Position numbers and translations under genes: made by a program. This document shows, one piece after another, positions 1 to 11,339 of a stretch of DNA of 64,000 bases. This stretch comes from Pterois miles. Its lineage: Eukaryota; Chordata; Actinopteri; Perciformes; Scorpaenidae. The stretch covers positions 18,878,001 through 18,942,000 of the forward strand of contig CAMQGK010000567.1 of NCBI GenBank assembly GCA_947000775.1. The letters are read 5' to 3'. The notes beneath the pieces were generated by a model. The model searched no databases. It was not told the origin of the DNA and saw only the letters and a list, made by a program, of their open reading frames with translations. The first letter of the stretch is position 1. Every line of letters begins with the position of its first letter.

Positions 1-2
1 AA

Positions 3-98
3 ACACCTGTGATTAAAACCGCCCTCGTCAAGTGGATTTATAATGCCTGGTCACGTAATGACCCCAAAGTGAAACTTTCTACGGAGGAGCTCCGGTAA
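3..98 (+). other. Possible 3' end of an open frame entering from the left edge
   Basis: Frame 3 is open from the window edge to a TAA at about 96-98, giving roughly 31 residues with a plausible protein-like composition (it includes ALVKWIYNAW). It could be the last exon of a gene outside the window or a transposase remnant. I do not recognise the family and there is too little sequence to decide. Confidence 0.2.
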
Positions 99-3000
99 GG
101 GGGCACTGTTCTTCGTGCACACTGGCACTGCAAAAAAAAGGCAATGCCTCACTCTCAGTCAGGGAAAACGTAGAAGATTTGGCAGCGAGTCAGTAAATAG
201 CTAAGCGGTCGTTACTTTGTAATCATGTAATAAATAGACAAATAACAATTAGATGTTAATCTGCATGAGGAATTATGCACAACAACAAAAATGTGGTTAT
301 AATAATCTGCTTAAAGTGATCAATTTGACTCAGACAGACATTATCACTATAAGCTGTTTCCACTGTACTAATAACAAACAAAAAAACAGCCATTCCCTAT
401 TTTTGAATAAAAAGCTGCTAAATAAACAGTTATTTCAGCCCCAAAGTGGGTGAACTGGACTCAGACAGCAGCTCTGTGGTTGAAAAACTGGCCTACTGGT
501 CCTAGTAGACAGTTTCAGACAAAGACATACTGTATGACCCCATGGCACATGTTATTGCTATAAATCTCACCAGGGAAGAATGAAATAAAATATAATAAAA
601 TCAGAAGACTTTTTCCTGCTCTCCTAAAGAAATTTCAGGCCAGAACTTCAGAAAAAAAAGACAATAATTCAAACAATAAAGGGTCAGATTATGTCTGAAA
701 AGCAGTAACTCATACGACGTGCTGTCCCTAACTGAGCGGTGACATTCGAAGGCGGAGTGAATAGCTGCTCATCTTATGTTGTCTTTGCACTACAAGTGAC
801 ACAGCAACAGGTCAAGTCATTATCAATGGACGCACTGAAGCTACAAACTGACACGTCAACCAATCGTGTTTTTGTTTCAGCCTGCACCGTTTGCCACCCC
901 CCTGTTATATTTACTGACACAAGTACTGTATGTCAACGAGTGCTTGAACGGAAAAAAACGTTTCCTGGAAAAACTGAAAAAAGTGACAGAAATCGTTGGA
1001 AGAATTATTCACAAAGAGTGCTTGAGAGAGGGAAGACATCATCCCGCACAGCTAACCAGACATACCATGTTAACGTCGGACTGTCAGTTTCAGAGAGTTA
1101 AAGATATTCTGACATCGGTAAAGATGGCGGTGAGGTGGGGCGTTATTCTGAAGCTATTCGACATCCCTATTTTCTTATCTCCTCCACCCACTATTCATTT
1201 CCATGCAGTCCCTAAGTTTTACAGCAATGAAGTCCTGATGTATACAAATGAAACACATCATCCTTGTACTCAGCTCTGCACTTCTGACTCTACAATATTA
1301 TCTCAAACTGTAAAGTCTTTGGGTTTGAAAAGAAGAAAAACTTTTCTAAGACAGAAACTGTAAAAGCTGCAAGTACAAGAGTAGTGAAAAAGTGCCTCTA
1401 AAGCATGTAATACATTTTTTACATAAGACATTATAAAGGTTACAGACTGATCACTCATGATCATGAATGACAGGCAGAATGGCAGCACTGATCTACGTAA
1501 ATTGGATCTATATGCAGAAACTAAGTGAAAATACACAAAACAAGTTTAGTACAAAGGAAAGAAAGTTACGTTGGATTCATGATTACTTTGTACATTATAC
1601 ATGTGCCCCAAAAGCCTAGTAGCTCATCAAATATCAAAATCTACATTTACACACTAATAATATACACACCACGTTACAAGCAGTGACAAATAAAAACTTA
1701 AATAGATTGTTGATGTAAACAAAAACGAGTTAAATAGGCACACATACGTTCACGAGAATGTCACATTCTAGGATGCATAGTTTTATGAAAATAGAAATTA
1801 TTACACATTCTCTCCATTAGCACAAACACACGATGCAAAAAAGTGACGTTCGCACTGAATGCAAGTCAGCATACGGATGCACTCGCGCACACACACACAC
1901 ACAACTGTGCAATACAATGCTAGAATTACAAAGCCACTGATGAGTACTCCAGTATACGCGTGTCAAATGTTGAATTAAAAGCAGTTTAAGTTCACACAGC
2001 TCCTCAAAACTGAGTGAAATGAACACAGAGTCTAAAAAGAGGGATGGGTCACAGGATCAGCAACAATACCAGAGTACCTGAAGATATATAGCTAATAAAA
2101 GGAATCTGTTAAGGGACATTTTGTACAAAATTCAAAACAGGGCGAACAAGTATACTGTGTTCCAATACCCCTACTACCATACTGTATTTAGTATGAAGAG
2201 ATCTAGTATGTCCCAGTACCAAGAGAGAGAGCAAACAGATGACAGACAGTGCATTCAACTGTAAGTAGGCTACTAACGTCACATATTTTTGAGACTTGCG
2301 TATATAATGTTAATACATTAATATAAGTTGCGTTCCAAATCGCATACTTTTTTTTTTAAAACTTCAAATGTGCTACGGGGTGCAACGGATACGAGCAAGA
2401 GGGTTAAAGTTCAAGACGTGATGCTAGGACAATAATATTATGTCCCAACTGTATGCATACTGCGTGCATCAGTATGTATTTGTAAAAAGTAAAGAGACGT
2501 AACTGCCACTGCCACCATTTTGGACTGAAAATGCTAATAATTATTAGAATATTTTATTGTTCAACACAGGCCATTTTGGTAGAATACAATAATATATATA
2601 TATATATATTTTTTTTTTTTTTACTTTTGTAGGCAGACATTTTACTGCCGTCCAGTAGACGCTTTCAGTCCAAAATGGCAGAAGTGTAGCTTTGCTCCTG
2701 GGTGTGGAACAACTAACCTTCACTTTTTGGAAATCGACGTCCTTTGACGCAACCCTAAAGGACCTCACAGCAGACTTCACAGCAAGAAAAGCTCTGCTCT
2801 GTTAACGATGGCGGCGTAACACTGATGTGTATCAGTAAACCCTGTCAGTGAGCAAACATACACAGTGGCTGTGAAATCAGGAAATTGATTGATTGAATTA
2901 ACCGGGTTTCCCTCACGTCAAAATCCCTGCAGTGAAAAAGACCTTTTGAAGTGTATGGAAGTGAAATAATATTGTTTTTCCCCCCATCTTAAAATAAAAT

Positions 3001-3184
3001 AAATAATATTCCTATTATATTGTACAACTGAGTTGTAATTTGTGTATTTGAAAAGAGTACTGTAGCTGAGGCACAGACACACAGTGTGGTGATGGCGTCA
3101 TTTAGAGACGATTTCTAGATTTCCAGCTCCTCTGGCTGTGTAGTTCAAGTCAAGGATTATCTAATTCTACAGCATACAATGATA
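99..3184. other. Intergenic DNA / possible distal 3' UTR of atxn7l3, no gene recognised
   Basis: This stretch is AT-rich with short chance open frames and no recognisable exon series. Minus-strand AATAAA signals, for example at about 2,552, could end a long atxn7l3 transcript, but the true cleavage site cannot be told. A (TA)n plus T-run lies near 2,592-2,622. At 2,150-2,470 there is a dispersed repeat (tgcgttccaaat..., gagggttaaagtt) that reappears in part at 15,418-15,600. Confidence 0.4.
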
Positions 3185-3480
3185 TTTTAGCGTACGGCGT
3201 GCTTCCAACGACAGTTTATGGAAGGTCCTTCCCAGTTTCAGTATGACGATTCCTCTGTGCACGAAGCGGGGTCTATAAAGAAATGGATTGGTTTGGTTTT
3301 AGAGTAACTTAGCTGGCCTGCACTGAACCTGGACCTCAACCCCATGCAACACCTTTAGGATAGACTGCTACCCTATCTGTGACCAGGCCATCACCCAGCA
3401 TCAGTGTATGCTGAATGTACCCAGGTGCTGGTGGAAACCCTGTGGTGTCCACATACCTTTCGCCTTATAGTGCAACAACG
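3185..3480 (+). mobile_element. Decayed Tc1/mariner-like transposase fragment
   Basis: The stretch tggcctgcac...gacctcaaccccatg...aacaccttt.ggat corresponds to the conserved transposase segment WPAQSPDLNPIEHLWD that precedes the last catalytic residue in Tc1-type elements. It ends with tggtgtccacatacctttcg, like the terminus of many fish Tc1 elements. Stops and frameshifts interrupt it. It lies just downstream of the atxn7l3 stop codon. Confidence 0.55.
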
Positions 3481-3796
3481 TAAATTCCTGCCTGGATACA
3501 ACGAAACACAGTATGGTGACTTTATCAGCACAGACACACTGTCTAATCCACAGGGATAAAAACTAGCTAAAGTCTGCTTTAAGGGGATATTTTCCCAATA
3601 AGTTCCTGCTGATGCTAAATCTCTGTGACTCTTAACCACAATTTCTTTAACACTGTGTTCATACTACGCACAGAAAAGTGTTCATTAAAGTGACTTACTT
3701 GTCAAGGCTGAATGAATAAGAAGTCAAGTTTCATCCCGTCCTGTAAATGTAGGTATGAACGGATGGGCTTACTAGAGGAGGCGAGAGCTGCTCTGA

Positions 3797-6700
3797 TTAG
3801 TTTAAGTCATCATAGATGCTGGAAATAGAAGGTGCTGAGAGTTTGGGCCTCTTTTTTTTGGTAGATAAGCTGATATTACTCTGAGAGCTGCAGCTGCTTC
3901 CTCCAGTCAGGCTTCCTCCTCCTCCTCCTCCTCCTCCTCCTCCACTATTCAAACTGAGGGACGTCCTCTTCTTTTTCTTGGGCCTCCTCGAATCTGAATG
4001 ATTGATGCCTGTGATGAGGACAGAAAATCAGCCATCCATCAGCTGTCTACATGTTATCAAACTATTACTCTCAGTGTAATGCATGTTACTTCCTTACTGG
4101 CTTTAGATGAGGCGGAGTCAGCGGGTGAGATGTCGGGCGAGTCTTCCCACTGCAGGCGTCTAATCAGCGTCTGTCCATCTGGAATGTCAAAGCTGTCGCT
4201 CTCCACCGCAGCGTCGACATCAGGCAGCGACGGCCTGTCACACGAAACCCAGACAGAGATACTGACTGGTTAGACTGGTGAGGACAAAACCACACAAACA
4301 CTGACCCATAAAAATGATCTGTACCAGTGACTCAGCAATTACACAGCAAGACGTTCATGACGTTCCTAATAAGTCTGTCAGTATCGCTCTGTCAGTGTCA
4401 ATACAGACATTATATTTTTTGTGATAAACCAGAGAGCCCCATTAAAAAAGGAATTACCTTATCAAATATGTGCTAAGTTGCACACATTTTCAGAACAGAA
4501 AGGTTAAATTTGCCATATTAGTCTTATTAATCACTATAAATCAGAAAAAAAGAAGAAATCAGCATTAAAAAAATTAATTTTCACCATCTTGTTCTAAAAA
4601 TCAGGCTATGAATGATATATGAACAAACCCTTTTGTAACCTTCAGAATATAGATAGCAATGTAAGAGCTACTCAAGTGGAGATCTGGCTCAGAGTCTGAG
4701 AAAACAACTCATTTTTTACGTATAATGAAATTCCATCCATTAGGTAAGACACTACAGATGAATAGGGTAAAAAATGATAGATATCACTGTGAAACTTCCC
4801 CAGTTGTTACTGACATTAAGACAATTATTTATTGTACCACAAGTTTTCTGAAGTTCTTGTGTTTAAATATACAAACGAGCCATTATCTAATGGTAACTTT
4901 TGATGAATTTAGGAGAAATCAACAGATGTGAATAGACAAAGTAATAAAATAAATGCCTCAGTGTGTATTTTAGATGTTTTCTTCCCACTAGTCTGAAAGA
5001 AGACATGTTATGGAAGCAAAAGAGCCCAAAATCTCCAGTCCCCTTAACACTTCTGTTAAAGGACAGTCACAACTCTGCCTTTGTCAAAGAGCTGTTACTC
5101 GCAGAAAAGACGCCTTTGTACCACAGTGTTTACAACACGAACCAGCAGCATTGTTCTGCTCATAAGTCTGAAAACAGTGGACTGTATCAGCAAACACCTG
5201 CACCATGACGGTCACAACACTCATTCAAACATGACTTTTGTTAAGTAGACTTGTGGGTGAGGAGGGGGGTGAGGACACTCACGCGGACGGCCCCAGGAGG
5301 AACACCCTGACGGCCCTCCTCTGCTCGTCCGTGTGCTGGGGACATCGCTGAGACCTGGTGGTACACAAGGTGGCATTATACATCCCTGACACAGCTTCAC
5401 GCATCACCATGCCTGCATGCATACAGCCACAGGGACGGACTGCTGTGGACGCAATCAGTGACCAATCGGATGGAGCCGAGCAGCAACGAGGTGTTAAAGG
5501 TTATGAAATGTTAGAGGTTGGTCACTGACAGGATCCTTCACTTTAAAATAGCTCCATCTAGATCTTTGGAGTTTCACTTTGGCGAGTAAAACAAGTCAAT
5601 CACTGGTCCAGAAAACTTAAAACAATGAAATACAGTGAGTTGCCACTTGTGTACCCCTGAGTTAGTCCCAACATACATGATCATTTTCATAAATACACGG
5701 ATGAAACTGATCATGTTTCCAGATTTCACCTGCAGTTTCTAGTTTTTAAGACAAAGTTTCACAACGGGGGCAAAATATAAAGACATAAAGGGACATAAAG
5801 ACACTGACCTCTCCCTGAATTTGGATGAAGCAACAAGGTGACACCAACATAAGGCCAGGTATGGCAGTACCTGAAACTAACCTGCATTATCTCAGATATC
5901 AGCACCACAAAAGCAGCTAGCCATTTTGCCAGACTGGAGATCACTAGTTTATGTGCAGTATGTGCCGGTGGATTGTACAGTAATTACCTGGTACACATCT
6001 TCTTGGTGTGCTCAGAGATCACCCCACATTGCTGTAGAAAGAAACACAACTTTAATGATTAACATCTGTTTCATTAAAAACAACCAGAGAAATAAGATCA
6101 ACATGCTTGGGTGCATTCATGCAGGCTACGCACTGTTGTTAAAAGGGATCGGACTTCATCTGGGCCTAAAGTTTCATAACTGATGCCGGCATTATAGTTG
6201 TACTGAAATGCAAGACAGATCATTATCAAAACTTCCCATTGACAAAAGTGAAGAATTTTGAGGTCTTTCAGGCTACATGAACAAAAGGAGAGTTTGTCAC
6301 CTTGTAAGGATCTGAACTGACACCGCTCCCAAGCTCACCTGGGAAAAAAACATTACTGTTGATCTTCTTATTTATACCATATGCACTATCATCATAAATG
6401 TACTTCAAGTCATAGTCAAGAGGGATTAAGTTACTGCATACACTTAAAAGTAGCTTGCAGTTAATCAGATATTTGCTCCTCCCTTATAAATAAAAACTGC
6501 AAAAGTTTGAGTATAAAACCCTGTAAAACTACAAATTGTTCTTTTTACATTTTAGTTTTATAGGTTATTGTAAATACATTATACATTTTCATAACATAGA
6601 TGCCCCTAGATTAATTATAGACACATCATGTACTGTAAGTGTGAGGCCATCAGAACAGCGTCAGTAAAGTAAAGGGTAACACCTGCACACTACTTCAGGC

Positions 6701-8746
6701 AAAGTCCTTTGACCTGATGAAGAATGAAGCAGGGTTGAAATGTAGCCAATAAAAATATTGTGGCACTGAGTAGTGTGCAGACGTTACCTGTTTCTTTAAT
6801 GGCACAGATGCAAACAATAAATCAATTGTTTAATATATTCTTTCCAAACCATTTCTTTCACAAGTTATTCTGCTGCGTTCCATGACACACATAAAAATCC
6901 CCCAAATTTACAAAGAAACTTTTAGTCTTTCTGTGTTTACCCAACACTGCATTGTGCTGATATTCTGTTACCTTGCATGGCAGCTGGATACTTGCAATGT
7001 CACAACATCATCTGAGAATAGCATCAAATGTCACACGAAAATCCATCTCGTCAGGCCTCAAGTAATGCGTTTGCGCCCGGTTTGCCAGAAAACGGACCAA
7101 TCAGCGTCCTGCGAGGAGCTACTGGCAGTTATGGCTGTGGTTTCGGTGTGCGTGATGAGACGGAGAGGCGACTGTTCGCTCTAAACAACAGTGGCGGCTC
7201 CTGAAGAGGTTACCGTAGATGCTGAAATAGCATCAGTTATATCAGAACTGAAGAGTATTTCTTCGTAGAAAGAAGAGCAAAGTACGACACTGAAGGTGAT
7301 GTTTTTGGCCTTCAGTTAGTTTTGCAAGTTTGAATGACAGATGGTTCATCCAATCACCTGCCAAGTATTTTTTGAAAGTGCTTGAGCTTTTCCTAATAGT
7401 TTCCAAAGACTGCTTCTCAGATGGGTCTGTGAAACAAACCCTGTGACAGGGTGACATTTTGGCCTTGCATCAGTGAATCTATAAAGCTGATCCGTTTGCT
7501 TGTATAACTCCTCTACGCTGACAGCAAGTGTCCATATTCTACTTCCTGTCACTAAGGAAACTGTGTGCACAGAAAGTCCGGATCTACAAAACGATGCTTA
7601 TGCTTTAAGACTGCTGGACAGACCAGGTCCAGGTTCAGACCAGAATCATTTTAAATATTTACACCATATTCAGAAACCAAAACTTCACTAAAACAGACTC
7701 ACCATTTTTATGTTTTAGAGATTTGGATCTTCGTGGAGAATTCTGATTCTGCAAAAAGAAAATCACTCCGATCAGATTAACCTCTTCATACACATTAAAA
7801 CCTACATAATTTTACTCTAATACTGTCTCTAAAAGAACAAACAAACGCAAAAATACCTTATCTGACTTTCTCTTCTTAGCTGTAACATAGAAATAAGAAG
7901 TTTGAATAGTGTGTGGAAGCAACATGAAGGTTAACCTCATTATTCTCTGCGCACAGTGGAAATTAAAATTAAACTATATTTAAAAGCTAACCTTTTTTCT
8001 CTGCCCCATACGACCAGTCGTTATCATTGAGATCATCATTGTCTTCCTGATCGCTCTCTGATTTGCTCATGTTATTATTGCTGGCTAGCCTAGTAAACAG
8101 TTGAAAACAACAACAATCAAACAATCTGATCATACTCATTTTGGATCAATACAACATTCAGTCCTGAGTAACCTTTACTGACCGACCTGCGGTTGGCGAT
8201 GCGACTGCTGTTGCGTCCCATACCGAGACATTTCTCCAAGTGCGGGGCGAAGCGAGAAGCTGCTATTAATCTCTGGCAGTTCGGACACTCACACTCTTTG
8301 TTTTTCCACTGATTGTACACTTGGCCAAATATGTCCACGCCTGGCTGATCCACAATTTCTGGAAGAGTAATAAAAGGCATGCATGATAAGGAAACACACC
8401 GCAGAAAAATTAAAGGACAACTGGTCCATAAAAAACTGAAAGACACGGCACTAACCGAACTCCTTCATGCTCTCTTGGTCCATTTCATCCAAGAAGAAAC
8501 TGCCCTGTTTCACAGCGCGGTGAACCTCAAAGCACAGACCCAAACAGGCATCTTCCACCAGCTCAGAGTAGATGTCATGGACCAAGGCCTAGAATTACAT
8601 CATTTAAAACCAAATTCAAACAGGGCATCACATAAAATACAGTTAAAACATTACAATAACTTACATTTATTAGGAATTATACATAATTCACTCACCTCCA
8701 GCCTGGTGTTGTCTGGGCCTGACAGGGGCATAGCCTCCATTTTCAT
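3797..8746 (-). CDS. atxn7l3: Ataxin-7-like protein 3, SAGA deubiquitinase module subunit
   Basis: Twelve coding exons join in frame to about 359 aa: 8746-8696, 8588-8456, 8358-8187, 8089-7992, 7879-7857, 7748-7703, 6338-6301, 6202-6134, 6031-5988, 5354-5283, 4234-4098 and 3993-3797 (stop 3799-3797). The Sgf11-type zinc finger is residues 84-105 (CECPNCQRLIAASRFAPHLEKC; ligands C86, C89, H101, C105). The SCA7 zinc-binding segment is about residues 212-232 (C212, C223, C229, H232). The C-terminus has basic stretches, a ten-glycine run and ends SSIYDDLN, as in vertebrate ATXN7L3. In the family, this protein anchors and activates USP22/ENY2 in SAGA to remove ubiquitin from histone H2B in the nucleus. 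Start chosen at MKMEAMPLSG, the family start. Human ATXN7L3 is about 347 aa, so this is full length. All introns but one or two have standard GT-AG ends. Confidence 0.97.
7040..7570 (+). repeat. Probable dispersed fish repeat in an atxn7l3 intron
   Basis: The segment with accaatcagcgtcctgcgag and agacggagaggcgac followed by ttgcaagtttgaatgacag resembles a repeat I recall as common in teleost genomes. It has no intact frame and lies between exons 7748-7703 and 6338-6301. Identification is from memory, with no alignment available. Confidence 0.35.
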
Positions 8747-9009
8747 TTGAAAATCTGTGTGGGAAATCTTGATAGCAGGGTAATAAGATGCTGACCTGAG
8801 GATTTTGAACAACAAAAAACAACTTACAACCATGAGACAGGCAGCATGGCCAACAGTTAACAGATTAAAGAGAGAGAGACGAATCCAAATTGTCACAGAG
8901 GATCCAGTTTATGAATCAAACTGATATTTAAAATACTTGCTTTTGAAGGAGATGTTGACACTTGCTGCAGATATGTCTTCATTCTGTTGGAGGAGAAAAT
9001 ATAACTATA

Positions 9010-9070
9010 AACAGATACAGATGAGATAGGATAAGATAAGTTAAGGCTTCATTTATCCCCAGAGACTACA
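9010..9070 (-). repeat. LINE-type 3' tail with (TTATC)n
   Basis: Minus strand reads ...gggataaatgaagcc followed by ttatcttatcc repeats, the standard tail of fish L2/Rex-like LINEs and the SINEs that use them. Similar tails occur in this window near 10,200, 41,880, 52,760, 61,600 and 62,530. Confidence 0.5.
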
Positions 9071-9331
9071 GTAGTAAACTGGCAGATAAAGTAAATAGCA
9101 GTAGAGTCAGAAAGTCTGGTATATGTACGCGATGTACACCACACTAATACTGTATATACTATGATTAAACAATACTTAGTCTGTATTAATATACAATTAA
9201 AAGAGAAACTACAGTATATTATAATAAAACCTCACACTTCCCACACTAAAGAGTCCTGTCGTCTGCAGAAATGATTCCTGTCCACAGCTATAGCAACGTA
9301 CAATGGCTCTCCTCTGAGCCGAGACTTGTCA

Positions 9332-9952
9332 GTAACACTTCATTTTACAGGTCTGTAAATTTCATGATAAATAGATAATAATTAGCAAGTAATCTATTTG
9401 AAATTTCTTTGGAATTGCTTTCAAATGACCCCAATATTTACCTCAAAATGCATCTAAAATTACTTTATCATAAACATCATTTAATAATTAGATTCTGCTA
9501 TTTCCCAATAAGCAGTAATAAATAGCTGGAAAATTATTTCATACATTTCCAGGAAAAGAACACAAAGTTAATTGATATGCTTTATATCCACATCTGCTGA
9601 TAAATAGATGATAATTAGCAAATAACTTATTTTCAATTTCTTAAAAAAAAAAAAAAAAAACTCCCTGAATCATTACATCAGCTAAAAGTGTGTAGAAGTG
9701 TCTTCAATTGGTTTGGTTTTCCACCTCTGATGAAGAGCTGCTTCTCAAGACCTCGGGCCACATATATTTTAACCATTATAGACTGTTTTAGCATATAATA
9801 TTAAATAATGTTATAATAAAGTCATTTTCATTAAATTTTGAGGAAAATGTTGAGGTAATATGGCAGCAATTCCAAAGAAATTTCTAATCGATTACTTGCT
9901 AATTATCACCAAATTACCATAAAATTTGCAGACCTGTAAAATGAAGTGTTAC
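9332..9952. mobile_element. MITE copy 1 (621 bp, long terminal inverted repeats)
   Basis: The left end GTAACACTTCATTTTACAGG is the inverse of the right end at 9,930-9,952, and the inverted repeat continues for about 60 bp with mismatches (…aaattt…aattagcaagta). There is no coding capacity, and an A-run lies near 9,641-9,660. A second copy with the same ends and core (ttccacctctgatg.agagc) is at 20,382-20,944. It lies in the 5' intron of atxn7l3. Confidence 0.85.
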
Positions 9953-10089
9953 CAGCTTGTTCTCTGAGGCACATTCTACTTAAATCTGCACAATTAACAC
10001 ATTTACGTTCAATTTGCACAGCAGAGATACATCTTCAACTTTATTTCATCATATTACTTTATGTCTTCCATCTAGTATAAAGTAGTTAG

Positions 10090-10230
10090 TATGTACATTT
10101 ATACAGAGGTTTGTAAAAACTGTTTTTCATAACTACCTCATGTCTTTTGTGTGAGTGATGCACATGCTTATGATCTATGTAAATTACTGCTGTAACACTG
10201 CAATTTCCCTTTGAGGATCAACAAAGCCAT

Positions 10231-10264
<34 letters not shown>

Positions 10265-10272
10265 TTATCTAA
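10090..10272 (+). repeat. LINE/SINE 3' tail ending in (TATC)n microsatellite
   Basis: The sequence caatttccctttgaggatcaacaaag followed by about nine TATC units is the typical 3' terminus of a fish L2/Rex1-like retroelement. Confidence 0.6.
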
Positions 10273-11059
10273 TAAAACAGTACCACATATTAACATAATA
10301 TAGTATGATATAACACTGTATAATATGGTATGGGATAGAAGATATTAGGGGTGTAGGAAAATATAAAAAATAAGGAATATTGATATATTTTGTGATGCAC
10401 TGATTCTCACAAATGCAGTATTGATCTTTAATAAAGTAAGATATAATGAAATGTAATGGTACAACATAATACATAGTACAGCAATATAAAATGAATATTA
10501 AATATAATATAGCATGGTTAAATATTACAATACTAGCTGCATATGTGCAAGATGCTGGGTGTTAAACTACTGTATATTTTCCTTAAATTAAACACTGCAG
10601 GAAACATGCATCCCGTAAGAAAAAGGACAATTTGAGATCAATATACTAGGGTAACTGACATAAATAGCACGATTAGCATTGTATTGGACACCAGATACAT
10701 CACATGTAGTTACAGTAATAAGTATATAAACATATGTGCGTCAGGTGTGGATAACTTTAATGGTTAAGATGCGTCTTCATTTACACCATGAGCACCGTAA
10801 AGACCAGCTAGCTGCGTTTTAACCGTAGCAGCTAACGGTTAGCTAAAGCTTGGAATAAAAAGAGCGTTAATGACAGTTGTTTAACGCCATTACTTTAATT
10901 AGTTTTTAGGGTTAGCATTTGCTAGCTAGCCCCGTCACCCCGTTGGGTCGTTTGCGGTGACAGAAACGGTGTTATGGGAGTGAAATACTCGGAAACAACG
11001 TCACGTTAGTGCTGTTGCGTTTCTAATTTCGCCCCTATGACAGAAACGCTTCCTCTTAC
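10273..11059. other. Intronic DNA of atxn7l3, no gene
   Basis: AT-rich intron sequence upstream of MITE copy 1. I see nothing recognisable apart from short TA-rich stretches. Confidence 0.5.
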
Positions 11060-11339
11060 CCGAAAACTCAGGCAGTTTCTCTGAGGGAGGCAACACCATC
11101 ATGGCAGTCTACGTAAAATTAGGTTAATAAGAAGTCCGGTCTTCAGCTACATCCATCCTTTTATCGCCGGTGACACGAAACCCCTCGTTTGCCTTGTTTG
11201 TTGTCGCAGGTCTCGTTAAATGAACGCTCCCAGCCCGCTTGACGCCGAGCAGGCCAACAGCGGCGGAGCGCGCAGATAAACAAAACACTCACTTCCGGTT
11301 CACTTTCACAATAAAAGCATTACTTCCGAGGGTGAGCTG

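Larger units (their letters stand above)
8696..11290 (-). promoter_or_regulatory. atxn7l3: atxn7l3 5' end: noncoding exon 1, promoter and 5' UTR exon
   Basis: A donor (TTCGG|GTAAGAG) ends a putative first exon at 11,060. The coding start lies in an exon opening after cctcag at 8,795. An extra small 5' exon may lie at about 8,985-8,940 (acceptor tcctccaacag). Around 11,160-11,335 the DNA is CpG-rich with two ETS-type sites (AACCGGAAGT on the minus strand at 11,291-11,300, and acttccg at about 11,322), typical of a TATA-less housekeeping promoter. The exon-1 ATG would splice into a stop, so it is probably a short upstream ORF. Confidence 0.55.

Noticed and set aside
739..1363. Two overlapping plus-strand open frames of 120 and 165 codons near the left edge
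   Set aside because: Low-complexity composition, no recognised motif, no splice structure; probably chance frames.
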